A stretch of 25,352 bases of DNA from an uncultured Bacteroidota bacterium (GTDB lineage: Bacteria > Bacteroidota > Bacteroidia > Bacteroidales > SZUA-534), in NCBI GenBank assembly GCA_937885735.1, contig CALABN010000292.1:1-25352 (forward strand), given 5' to 3'. Every line of letters starts with the position of its first letter. Within the stretch, counting starts at the first letter, position 1. The translations under genes and the position numbers were made by a program. Positions 18,901-24,067 of this stretch are shown here, piece by piece. The notes under the pieces were generated by a model that saw nothing but the letters and a program-made list of their open reading frames with translations, had not been told where the DNA came from and made no database searches.

Positions 18901-20458
18901 TTTTTGTGGCTCCGTTTATTTCCATTGTAAAGTCGCCAATGTGGTCCTTCTTGGTCATTATGTTCAAGAAGAAACTCTCACTTGTTGAACGGCAGACCGA
19001 TACTTCAGTTGAACCGGTGCAGCCAATTATGGTTGGCAGAATGGCACCGCCCACTTCACATCCAAAGCCAGCCATGTGCATTACTATTATTGGCTTGTCT
19101 GACTTCACGTATAGTGCGTTGTAGTTCTTTAGTGGACTGATGTTTATCTGTTTGCTGTTGAGGCATACACTTGTTATTTCTCCGACATTGGTTAATGTCT
19201 TGCTTGCTAGGCTTTCGTTTTCGTCAGTGGAAAAATCGATTTTTGTGTTGGCTTGTGTTGCCATTATATAAACATATTCAGCCTTTTTGTTTCCTTCACC
19301 GAGGTGGCCTCGCATAATAATGTATTCCTTTCCCGCTAATTCAACGGGTACAAGTTGGTCGCCAATGACATCGTAGCATCCACCTTCGTTAATAATGCTT
19401 AAAGAATTTTTTTGTACTTCATGTGAGTTTTTTTCCCATTTAACTGTAACATTTCCGCTTGAGACTTTTACTATTGTTCCTCCCAAGAACTTTGTTGTAC
19501 TTTTGGCCTGCAATTTAATGGTCTCACTCTTTTTTAGGTTGAATGTGGCAGTCTTTGTAGTGCTAGACCAATTTTTTATGAGATCATTATCTGGAATAGT
19601 AACTACTACACTTGCAGTCGAGCTATTGCTTGAATTCGTAATAACTATGCAGTCAATGTCATCTGAACAAGTGGCTGCTTCTCCTCCCAAAGCAGTACTT
19701 TGTTGGTATAAGGAATCATCTTTCCATTGAACTACTATCTTTCCGTTCGTTGCTTTTACAACGGTTCCTCCTAAGTGCTTTGACGCGCTTTGGTTGCTTG
19801 CTTGCAATGAAACGGTTTGCCCCTTTTTCAGTTTGAATGTGGCGGTTTTGCTTGCGCTTGGCCAGTTTAACACGAGAGACTTGTCTTGTAGTGTGACTTC
19901 AACCGTTGCATCTTCTACGGCTACTATGTCTATGCTGTTCCATGCGTTGGGTTGTTCTGTCTTGTCGCCTCCAAATGGGTAATTTTTGAATGTGTTTTGC
20001 GAAGGAACAATGAAATATTTACCATAAGCATTTTGTCCCTTCAATGCCCAAATGTCGCAGTTGTTTGACTTTCCTCGTTCAAGGTAAGCAGTGATGGGTG
20101 CCGTGGAAGTAATGTGTAAGCCTTTGTTTTTCACAATACAACTCTCACTAAACAACCCGCTTTCTATTATGTTGGTTTCTTGTTTGTTTTCGATGTATGT
20201 CTTGAAATCCCATGTCTTTGACGTGTTGGCAGGAACGGAAATGGTGGTTTTTGTAAAATCATCCACATTTGGCATGTCAATAGTGATTGTTGCATCCAAT
20301 TCTCCTGCTGAAAAATGTAGTGCTGGTATGTCCGATTCGTGTTGGCTTGTAAGTTGAGGAATGCAAAACCAGAAGTCAACGTCAGTCTGTGCGTTTGCGC
20401 GTATTATTGATAAAATGAATAATATACTAACAATGAAATATTTAGCCAAATGTCTCAT
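12929..20458 (-). CDS. Giant PKD-repeat adhesin-like T9SS substrate (type B CTD)
   Basis: Secreted protein of 2509 residues, the longest gene here. Signal peptide 1-23 ends ANAQ. Residues about 24-600 resemble IgGFc-binding-protein-like N-terminal regions (TSTAPITAYLERGK, YFIVPSQNTF, MHMAGFGCEVGGAILP) and hold an internal duplication. Residues 600-695 form an Ig-like unit (SGDVLSLVATGG). From about 695 to 2404 there are about 19 PKD-like units of 80-105 residues, most with a C-x-P near the start, a W-x-F-G-D-G or variant in the middle and a second Cys near the end. Residues 2405-2509 are a gliding-motility-associated CHU_C domain: YPNAFIP, IFNRWGEQLF, GWNG, and the end GDVTLIRK. It is probably exported through T9SS and held on the cell surface, like SprB. 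Ligand unknown. Confidence 0.95.
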   Translation of the reverse strand: MRHLAKYFIVSILFILSIIRANAQTDVDFWFCIPQLTSQHESDIPALHFSAGELDATITIDMPNVDDFTKTTISVPANTSKTWDFKTYIENKQETNIIESGLFSESCIVKNKGLHITSTAPITAYLERGKSNNCDIWALKGQNAYGKYFIVPSQNTFKNYPFGGDKTEQPNAWNSIDIVAVEDATVEVTLQDKSLVLNWPSASKTATFKLKKGQTVSLQASNQSASKHLGGTVVKATNGKIVVQWKDDSLYQQSTALGGEAATCSDDIDCIVITNSSNSSTASVVVTIPDNDLIKNWSSTTKTATFNLKKSETIKLQAKSTTKFLGGTIVKVSSGNVTVKWEKNSHEVQKNSLSIINEGGCYDVIGDQLVPVELAGKEYIIMRGHLGEGNKKAEYVYIMATQANTKIDFSTDENESLASKTLTNVGEITSVCLNSKQINISPLKNYNALYVKSDKPIIVMHMAGFGCEVGGAILPTIIGCTGSTEVSVCRSTSESFFLNIMTKKDHIGDFTMEINGATKTLPSSWFKEIPNTGWCYLIRDHQEFSDGIDGVTISAGTVVKVKNSTGLFHLATINGGAGTGCRYGYFSDFSNNEGKAVITSANDDSDYAKFCSGDVLSLVATGGIQYYWKYVSGADADKGEGATFLSDAERSKATPKVQPPTGYSKYEVTIRKACYTTAADQYKTINLWVAGYPKVVAGFDYDQPSKCSPSNVVITNTSTNAKTFEWTLDDGITKSTDTIRNFGNDTLKITNKTNSIITYTLNLKSSIGENCPSNVTKSFSVCPELTTIITATPTKGCQPLKVNFENHSTGPYTRIFVDYGDGDQISYTNSTSKPAPDKLSHTYNNKSTNDTTYYATFKIVDEINGGCESDTVIPITVFGIVKAQYIIDKSTSCSPLVATITNHSLGDPTRTTYTWDLPTPTTGTVPGATKTKDKFTLTYENKGTAEIKHKYIGLTATRINSDNTTCVDKLYYRDTLTIYPEFKVDYTISDLSGCDPLTTTLTNNSSDKSNDTQFKWYLGDGTTEKSNSSFTHTYYHTLPDVQQYQVALAGESKYGCYDSIAKNIVTVNPYINPNFTIDKAEGCSPLYVTITNNTPSHAYKENPQWQFSQAYSIVSGSLNSQAVLKFENKTGIRQKVTISLTDSYNGACSKTFSKEITIYPEITASITPDATTVCDSTEVTISNGTTYTGVSTGPTKYSWDFGDGSTLKTTTNASVKHYFINNTGSTGTTAQQITTTLIASSDYGCADTVSKVINVYPKVQAIFSADNYSVCSPNDVSIKNESKGASKYVFSFTDGTADKIKSDLTDVVYHITNTSDMIETKKVTLTASNNSCYNTISKVFYAYPAIQPKLAVSPEAGCGPLDVTIEKTGSVGANIFTVDFNDGITDETGNNVIQHTFLNKTGADVTYTVKLTSTNQIGCQASTTKTVTVYPEITSAFNYKKDTECSPMDVTLMNSSTNGSKFIWSFGDGSADETHNDKADFKHAYVNQSTDGNSISTYTIKMIAMDANHNECSDVTTKEIQIYPKVIASFSTENDEGCSPLTTTFTNKSKGYGLTYSWDYDHDNAQSANTDVTHTHVFDNIEATTHTYNISLITTDVNYCSDTAVLKVRAYPHVTADFSYVKNDACTPYPVTFSYPDVALNGNKFIWDFGYDDNGAIKKDKTPFDFTFDNQNANTVNNYTIQLVSLDTITGCSDTTSQNIEVYPRLLPGFTQDVTEGCNPLTVNFTNQTTGLASYLWDFGDSQSSALTSPEHLFKHYETTDQTYNVKLKTIQNATGCEKIVNQNITTYSYVLAKFGINEKDESANGASSTLLGGCTPFAVNITDSSRLTSAGTWSWDFGDGTTSNSRQPNSLTYTNDDNTAPLENKNYTIKLVVTNDHGCSNDTSQTIAVYPRSVPDFTGDFQGCEPLTVKFTDNSVVDSKTQYFWTFSDGSTIVDKPPFSKTFHNYSYTDDKEYTVNLKTTTEYNCTDEITKTMNVYAKPSANFMPLVDRACPPFEAEFKNNSVGNGLSYTWDFGNGKKLAKSQDKANQKVEYSNNTDEPITYNVELITESIHGCLDTMINPMITFPNVIVDFSFDTAGCSPHTIEIKNNSTVTATEHLWEFGDGSTSVAKEPTFTYYNTTNDDQVLTITYIGSSKYQCTDTIQKQVTVYINPNVDFVAHTPSQRYPDDTVYFENYTQDGPWKYKWDFGDGNTSTTDEKYFMYKYGKWGDNAKDNIFHVTLHIESEHCENTATHDVTILPPYPKIAILNNRPSGCVPLTVDFAIEEEYCNTYEWTFEDGTSSTEAEPTHTFTEPGIYNVKLTAEGDGGSHYDYEIITVYELPQPDFTTSPKFVMLPHQPVQFFNSTKNGNTYIWDFGDGTYSTELNPSHQYTVEGLYDVKLIAYSSQMCTDSILKSEEVEVSGAGYIKYPNAFIPSDESPSDGSYPIPDDMNNVFHPVWFGVKEYDLWIFNRWGEQLFHSTDVNVGWNGRYANEGKELGQDVYFWKAKGKFENNTPFKIAGDVTLIRK
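12932..13246 (-). other. CHU_C / type B T9SS sorting domain of the giant protein
   Basis: The last 105 residues carry the hallmarks of the gliding-motility-associated C-terminal domain: PNAFIP at the start, an N-R-W-G-E strand, G-W-N-G, then a QDVYFWKAKGKF strand and the closing DVTLIRK. These domains direct outer-membrane translocation through T9SS and usually need a PorP/SprF-type partner, which is encoded immediately downstream. Confidence 0.92.
13243..18376 (-). repeat. Array of about 19 PKD-like protein repeats
   Basis: Units were counted by eye from alternating F-x(5-8)-G-C-x-P-L/x-V starts and Y-P-x ends, for example FSADNYSVCSPNDVSIKN, FNYKKDTECSPMDVTLMN and FTQDVTEGCNPLTVNFTN. The period is about 80-105 residues (about 265 nt). 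Units toward the C-terminus keep the classic W-D-F-G-D-G turn. Several N-terminal ones replace it (VDYGDGD, WDLPTPT, WQFSQAY, VDFNDG). Sequence identity between units is low, so this is an old array rather than a recent tandem expansion. The exact count could shift by one or two. Confidence 0.85.
19415..19925 (-). repeat. Two-copy internal module in the N-terminal region of the giant protein
   Basis: Two neighbouring modules of about 70 residues share the order NW-S-x-x-x-KTATF-x-LKK-x-x-T/S-x-x-LQA, then LGGT-V/I-VK-x-x-x-G-x-V/I-V-V/K-W. The first (residues about 178-253) contains SKTATFKLKKGQTVSLQA. The second (about 278-348) contains TKTATFNLKKSETIKLQA. The similarity is still visible at the nucleotide level around TTGAATGTGGC, which suggests a fairly recent duplication compared with the PKD units. 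Confidence 0.8.
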
Positions 20459-20498
20459 GATGAAGTTGTTTTAAAATAGACATTATCGTTTCAACTCG

Positions 20499-20506
20499 CA
20501 AATTTA
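20499..20506 (-). promoter_or_regulatory. -7 element of the giant adhesin operon
   Basis: Read on the - strand the sequence is TAAATTTG, a match to TAnnTTTG, about 41 bases before the ATG at 20458. No TTTG-like -33 box is seen 19-21 bases further upstream; the sequence there is AT-only. The element would start transcription near 20492. Confidence 0.5.
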
Positions 20507-20742
20507 ACCCTTTTTGTCTATTTTATATATAGGTAAGAGAACGTTTAGCCGATAAAATAATGCAGTTTGTCACTTTTATTTTTGTTGGTTTACGTGCGAT
20601 AAACACAAAATGGGAATGTCAAATAGCATATTTGTGTGTATGCCGTATTTTTCTTTGAGTTGTACAATTGATAATTTCTGAAGAATTTATGGCAATTCGT
20701 TTTAAAAGAACATACGTGGCAGTCGTAGAAAATGTATTCTAT

Positions 20743-20910
20743 GTCGCCGCTCTGCGGCTTGTGCCTTTTGTTGTGCCATATACTACCATTATCAGGCCGC
20801 TCTGCGGCCAAAATACCGTTGCTGTATGAATGTTAATGTGCAAGCCGCAGAGCGGCGAAATAATGGTAGCAACAATGCCAATCTCACCAATTAAGCCGCA
20901 GAGCGGCGAC
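20743..20910. repeat. REP-like nested inverted repeat block, four GCCGC-AGA-GCGGC units
   Basis: Four 13-base imperfect palindromes lie at 20746-20758 and 20796-20808 (TCT form), and 20844-20856 and 20895-20907 (AGA form), spaced 48-51 bases. The outer two extend to an 18-bp perfect inverted repeat (GTCGCCGCTCTGCGGCTT at 20743-20760 with its complement at 20893-20910). The inner two carry outward matching arms (CTACCATTAT at 20783-20792 and its complement at 20860-20869). Both pairs are centred near 20826. This resembles REP/BIME elements, which are often dispersed in a genome. Confidence 0.8.
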
Positions 20911-20948
20911 ACTCATAATTGACGCATTGCTGGCAGAAATGTGGCGCC

Positions 20949-20959
20949 GCGTCTCTACA
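20949..20959 (-). repeat. Half of a dispersed palindromic element
   Basis: GCGTCTCTACA here is the exact complement of TGTAGAGACGC at 23361-23371. I recall the TGTAGAGACGC motif as an arm of a dispersed palindromic element in Bacteroidota genomes. Only one arm is visible at this position. Confidence 0.45.
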
Positions 20960-21068
20960 AAACGTTATAAAACAAATAATTTCTGAAAAAAAACATGGCA
21001 ATTCACGGCAATTTGTGTAAAAAACACGGACACATCCTCACAAAAAAACATTTGTTGGTTTTTGGGCA

Positions 21069-21092
21069 TAAAAAAAACAACCGAAGTTGTTT
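21069..21092 (-). terminator. Intrinsic terminator with UUCG tetraloop, - strand
   Basis: On the - strand AAACAAC (complement of 21086-21092) pairs with GTTGTTT (complement of 21075-21081) around TTCG, giving a C(UUCG)G tetraloop followed by a run of T. The orientation fits the end of the small transcript that starts near 21248. Confidence 0.85.
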
Positions 21093-21249
21093 AAAAAAAA
21101 GCTTGCTGTAAGGCAATTGTCTAATATTATTCAACCAAATTAATTAACCCATGAAAAAAATACTGTAGCCCTAAAAGAAGAGTAAGATAATAGTTCATAG
21201 ACATAAAGAAGAGACCCTACAACAAGCTTTCAAAGAACTAAAATCTTAC
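21069..21249 (-). ncRNA. Candidate structured small RNA, 6S-like in size and layout
   Basis: A promoter and an intrinsic terminator on the - strand enclose about 180 nt without an open frame. The transcript contains a 16-bp closing stem: AAAGCUUGUUGUAGGG (complement of 21215-21230) pairs with CCUUACAGCAAGCUUU (complement of 21098-21113). Two of these pairs are U-G/G-U and would be mismatches if the + strand were the RNA, which supports transcription leftward. Inside, GUCUA...UAGAC and UAUUAU...AUAAUA can extend the rod. The size, long closing stem and separate terminator fit 6S RNA (the 6S-Flavo class is the Bacteroidota form), but I cannot confirm its conserved motifs. GUUCUUUGAAA near the 5' end also resembles an rRNA-type boxA. 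It could instead be an unknown sRNA or a premature-termination leader. Confidence 0.65.
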
Positions 21250-21253
21250 GTTG

Positions 21254-21284
21254 CAAAGATAGAAACATTATTTGAATTCACAAG
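21254..21284 (-). promoter_or_regulatory. Promoter of the candidate small RNA
   Basis: Read on the - strand: CTTG (complement of 21281-21284), 19-base spacer, then TATCTTTG (complement of 21254-21261) followed by CAACG. This fits the Bacteroidota -33 TTTG / -7 TAnnTTTG consensus with one mismatch. Start predicted around 21247-21250. Confidence 0.75.
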
Positions 21285-21457
21285 CCTATTGTTTGCTCTA
21301 AATTTTTGTTTTTCTGTGGAATTTATCAAAAATGACATTGCGTATCTTGGTATTGTGTTGACAATGTTTGCAATATGGTTGTTTAAAATTTTTATCAACA
21401 TTTATTTTAATTCACGCAACCTTTTGTTGGTTCAAGTCGTCTATGGGTTGTGTTATT

Positions 21458-21488
21458 TTTGCACGTGTTCTTTTTTTAGATAAATTTG
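21458..21488 (+). promoter_or_regulatory. Consensus promoter of the three-gene exported cassette
   Basis: TTTG at 21458-21461, a spacer of 19 bases, and TAAATTTG at 21481-21488 fit the Bacteroidota -33/-7 consensus exactly. A second TAnnTTTG (TATTTTTG, 21454-21461) overlaps the -33 box and might serve as an alternative -7. The leader to the ATG at 21575 would be about 80 nt. Confidence 0.72.
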
Positions 21489-21574
21489 TTTTGGTTGTTT
21501 TTAAAATGCTTTCGCTTGATTGTCAGAATCTTCGAAAGTTGTTTGGGAACAATATGAATGGAAAGAAGGGTTAG

Positions 21575-23344
21575 ATGTTGTTGTCGAATATGAATAGACT
21601 TTTTTTAATTGTCTCTTTATTGTTTGTGCTTGTTGCCTTGAGCAAATCAGCGACAGGTCAGGCATTGGTTAATGAACCCGACTATTTGCGGGAATACGAC
21701 CGTAATTCGTTGACTGTGCTGATGCTGGATTATAACAGCCGACACAACAATTACGGGTCATGCTTGCGCAAGGCTATGTATAAGCTGGCCGTCCCGTCAA
21801 AGTTTGACAATAACATGTTGTCAACCAGAGTGGTCAATTCGGCTGATAATAGCGACAATATCCGCCAAGCTTTGGAATCATCAAAAATCCCTAACGATAT
21901 ATTTTCAAAATGGTTCTCTCGTGGAGCCGATGGCAGTTTCAATATGTCGGTCATTCACGAGCGTGGCCTGTATAACGCCACCGATGCCGATGTTATTGAG
22001 GCTTCGGCTTCAAAGGTGGGGCTCGCAAAGTTGCAGGACGCTGGCGAATCGCTTATAGGGCGTTCGTATGTCATGGTCTTGAGTTTTCGCAACATAAAGA
22101 CTATGGAACAATATTACGATGAGTTGGATGCCAATCGTAAGTCTGTTGCCGATTTGTTTAATACCAAATATATACCAGTCGCAAGAACCAAAAATGGCTA
22201 TCGTGCCGACGTTGTTGGCTACATTTATAAATTGTCTAACCTGTCGGCTTCCATGGATGATTTTTATTCCAATATGTGGATTTTCGATGAGGACTCAAAA
22301 GAGGACAGGTCGAGGAAAATCAATGCGTTTGACAATGCCAATTTCAACCTGGAATATGTCACGACGGTCATTCGTACCGTTGAGGCAAGCCAGTTGAATG
22401 TCGGGCAACAAAAAAGTCAGGAGGATTTGTTTGTCGATTTGGCGAATGCGTCCGTCGAAGGTCTGGTTTATGAATCTGAAGCCAAGGTTGAGGCTTGGAA
22501 GGTTGTGACGGCATTGTACGATACTCATCCGCTCCGCGCAAAGATTGGAACCAAGGAGAATCTTAATGTCGACGACAGGTATTTCGTTTATGAATACCGA
22601 ATGAACAAGGATAATCAGGTTTATGCCGACCGCAGGGGTGTGGTGAGGGTTAAGAAGGTTGCTAGCAACAGTCAGGTTGCTCAAGGCCAAAGCGATAATG
22701 ATGCCCAGCAAATGTCGAGTTTTTACCAGGTTGCGGGGCATAGGCTGGAGCCAGGAATGTTTATGGAGCAGAACAATGACAGAGGTTTGGGTGTCACTTT
22801 CGGATATGCTACTGGCGCACAGAGTGGAGTGTTCATAAATATCGAGGCGATGGCTAACAACGGTATCAGCAACACCACTCAATTAAAGGGCTTCTTGGCT
22901 GGACATATTGATTTTGGCAATTATAACTTGAACGATTGTGGATTGTTCCAATACGATTCTGATTTGGAAGATGCCTCGTTTTGCTTTTTTGGTGGCGAAT
23001 TCGGGTTCTCTAAAGGATTTTTCCCATTGCGGAATGTGGCATTGTCGGCACATGGCGGATTTGCGATAGAATTTGCCGATTTTGCCAAAACTGATTTGAG
23101 CAAGGAGTATTTTGAAGGAGGAATGGTTGATTGCCTTTTTTCTTTTGTTGGAGTACAAATGGCTATAAATCTGAAATATAACGTTCAGTTGATCGGAGGA
23201 ATGAATTATTATGTCCAATTGGAGAATGCAATGCTCACCAAGAAGAATGACGAAGATGAAAAATCGTTGGGTGTGACTTATTCTTCAATGTTTGATGGTC
23301 GTGTTGGTGCAAATATTAATTTAGGTGTACGCATCCAATTTTAA
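21575..23344 (+). CDS. Exported outer-membrane barrel protein with FlgT-C-like segment, function unknown
   Basis: Protein of 589 residues. A signal peptide ends SATGQA (about residue 30), with LVNEPDYLREYDRNS after it. An alternative ATG at 21590 (MNRLFLIVS) gives a shorter, equally good signal peptide. Residues 40-310 are a soluble alpha/beta region (SLTVLMLDYNS at 45-55, ESLIGRSYVMVLSF at 158-171). Residues about 320-400 (KIGTKENLNVDDRYFVYEY, RRGVVRVKKVAS, FYQVAGHRLEPGMF) look like the beta-rich FlgT C-terminal module. Residues 400-589 are amphipathic strands ending in VRIQF, with the terminal F typical of outer-membrane barrels. It is first of three exported genes transcribed together. The family is known to me only as a Bacteroidales conserved hypothetical. 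The FlgT-C resemblance is inference. Confidence 0.75.
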   Translation: MLLSNMNRLFLIVSLLFVLVALSKSATGQALVNEPDYLREYDRNSLTVLMLDYNSRHNNYGSCLRKAMYKLAVPSKFDNNMLSTRVVNSADNSDNIRQALESSKIPNDIFSKWFSRGADGSFNMSVIHERGLYNATDADVIEASASKVGLAKLQDAGESLIGRSYVMVLSFRNIKTMEQYYDELDANRKSVADLFNTKYIPVARTKNGYRADVVGYIYKLSNLSASMDDFYSNMWIFDEDSKEDRSRKINAFDNANFNLEYVTTVIRTVEASQLNVGQQKSQEDLFVDLANASVEGLVYESEAKVEAWKVVTALYDTHPLRAKIGTKENLNVDDRYFVYEYRMNKDNQVYADRRGVVRVKKVASNSQVAQGQSDNDAQQMSSFYQVAGHRLEPGMFMEQNNDRGLGVTFGYATGAQSGVFINIEAMANNGISNTTQLKGFLAGHIDFGNYNLNDCGLFQYDSDLEDASFCFFGGEFGFSKGFFPLRNVALSAHGGFAIEFADFAKTDLSKEYFEGGMVDCLFSFVGVQMAINLKYNVQLIGGMNYYVQLENAMLTKKNDEDEKSLGVTYSSMFDGRVGANINLGVRIQF

Positions 23345-23360
23345 TGTCGATGCATCTATA

Positions 23361-23387
23361 TGTAGAGACGCAATATTTTGCGTTTCA
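23361..23387. repeat. REP-like hairpin between two cassette genes
   Basis: GAGACGCAA (23365-23373) pairs with TTGCGTTTC (23378-23386) around TATT, preceded by TGTA. The TGTAGAGACGC arm is repeated in inverted form at 20949-20959. It sits 16 bases after one stop and 35 bases before the next ATG, where it could act as a processing or stability hairpin in the mRNA. Confidence 0.65.
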
Positions 23388-23422
23388 GATTTAAGTGTTG
23401 GCAATTTATTAAAACATATAAT

Positions 23423-23953
23423 ATGAAAATTGAGTTTAAAACATTGATGATTAGCCTTGTTGCCGTTGTCTTGCTCGGCTTTGATGCCGATGCGCAGTCA
23501 AGAAACAAGGTCCGCAAGTTGGAGTACAACAGCCAGTATAACTATGAGGTTGCCACATTGGCTGTGGGAGTTGACGGCACCAAGCTTGTAAAGGTTTGGG
23601 GCTATGGAAAGACTGCCGAGGACGCTGTCCGTGATGCCAAGGCCCAAGGCGTGGCATGTGCCATTTTCCGCGGGTTCCCTGCAGGTACCAACGGCTCGGC
23701 CGCACCAACACCTGCCATAGTCACTGACCCAGATGCTTCCACCAAGCACGAGGGGTATTTTACAAAATTCTTTGAACCTGGTGGACAATATCTTCAGTAT
23801 GTGAATGCCAGTTCCGACGGCATTCCAACCGACCGTGTTAAAGTGAACAAAAAGACATACAAGGTGGGCGTGTCGCTTTCAATTGCCTACGACGAACTTC
23901 GCAAGGAGTTGGAGCGTCAAGGCATTGCACGCAAGTTGAATAGCGGTTTTTAA
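23423..23953 (+). CDS. Exported LPP20-like small protein of unknown function
   Basis: Protein of 176 residues with signal peptide 1-25 (hydrophobic core TLMISLVAVVLLGF, end DADAQ). The mature part has the pattern of LPP20/FlgP-type domains: strand LVKVWGYGKT, then an alanine-rich helix EDAVRDAKAQGVACAIFRG (66-84), and a closing strand plus helix KVGVSLSIAYDELRKELE (147-164). The ATG at 23423 is chosen because the frame upstream of it lacks an ATG and runs through a repeat hairpin. There is no lipobox cysteine, so it is probably periplasmic rather than a lipoprotein. It lies between the barrel protein and a DUF6175-like gene. I recall similar small proteins beside DUF6175 genes in Bacteroides. 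The biochemical role is unknown. Confidence 0.75.
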   Translation: MKIEFKTLMISLVAVVLLGFDADAQSRNKVRKLEYNSQYNYEVATLAVGVDGTKLVKVWGYGKTAEDAVRDAKAQGVACAIFRGFPAGTNGSAAPTPAIVTDPDASTKHEGYFTKFFEPGGQYLQYVNASSDGIPTDRVKVNKKTYKVGVSLSIAYDELRKELERQGIARKLNSGF

Positions 23954-24067
23954 AGTGGGGTCTATGAATTGATTTCGAGAGATTTTTGAATTAAAAGTTC
24001 ATATAGTCCATTTTGTTATATTTATAATTTAAACGGTGAATTTATTGAACTCACCTAAAATCATTTA

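Larger units (their letters stand above)
20671..21004. repeat. Degenerate direct repeat flanking the palindrome block
   Basis: ATAATTTCTGAA at 20671-20682 and ATGGCAATTC at 20689-20698 recur as ATAATTTCTGAA at 20976-20987 and ATGGCAATTC at 20995-21004, with almost the same spacing. The two 28-29-base copies are 305 bases apart and enclose the four-unit inverted repeat. They may be a duplicated target or the ends of a small non-autonomous element. Confidence 0.6.
20459..21574. other. 1.1-kb non-coding interval between the divergent adhesin and exported-protein operons
   Basis: No convincing protein gene is present; the small open frames lack proper starts or conserved features. From left to right it holds the adhesin promoter (20499-20506) and an AT-rich stretch without recognisable signals (about 20507-20670). 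Next come one arm of a degenerate direct repeat (20671-20698), a symmetric GC-rich palindrome block (20743-20910) and the second arm (20976-21004). A terminator-promoter unit on the - strand (21069-21284) and the promoter of the gene at 21575 follow. Confidence 0.75.

Noticed and set aside
20743..20910. Four regularly spaced repeats that look like a CRISPR array (period about 50 bases)
   Set aside because: The 13-base units change orientation halfway, the spacers are mutually similar in inverted order, and no cas gene is near. It is a nested palindrome.
21224..21240. boxA-like GTTCTTTGAAA taken as the leader of an rRNA operon on the - strand
   Set aside because: No rRNA sequence follows, and a terminator ends the unit within 180 nt. 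The motif is also explained as part of the small RNA 5' region.
21289..21483. Hydrophobic 64-residue frame on the + strand
   Set aside because: It starts with TTG, overlaps promoter elements of both the small RNA and the downstream gene, and its composition is what AT-rich DNA gives. Not supported as a gene.
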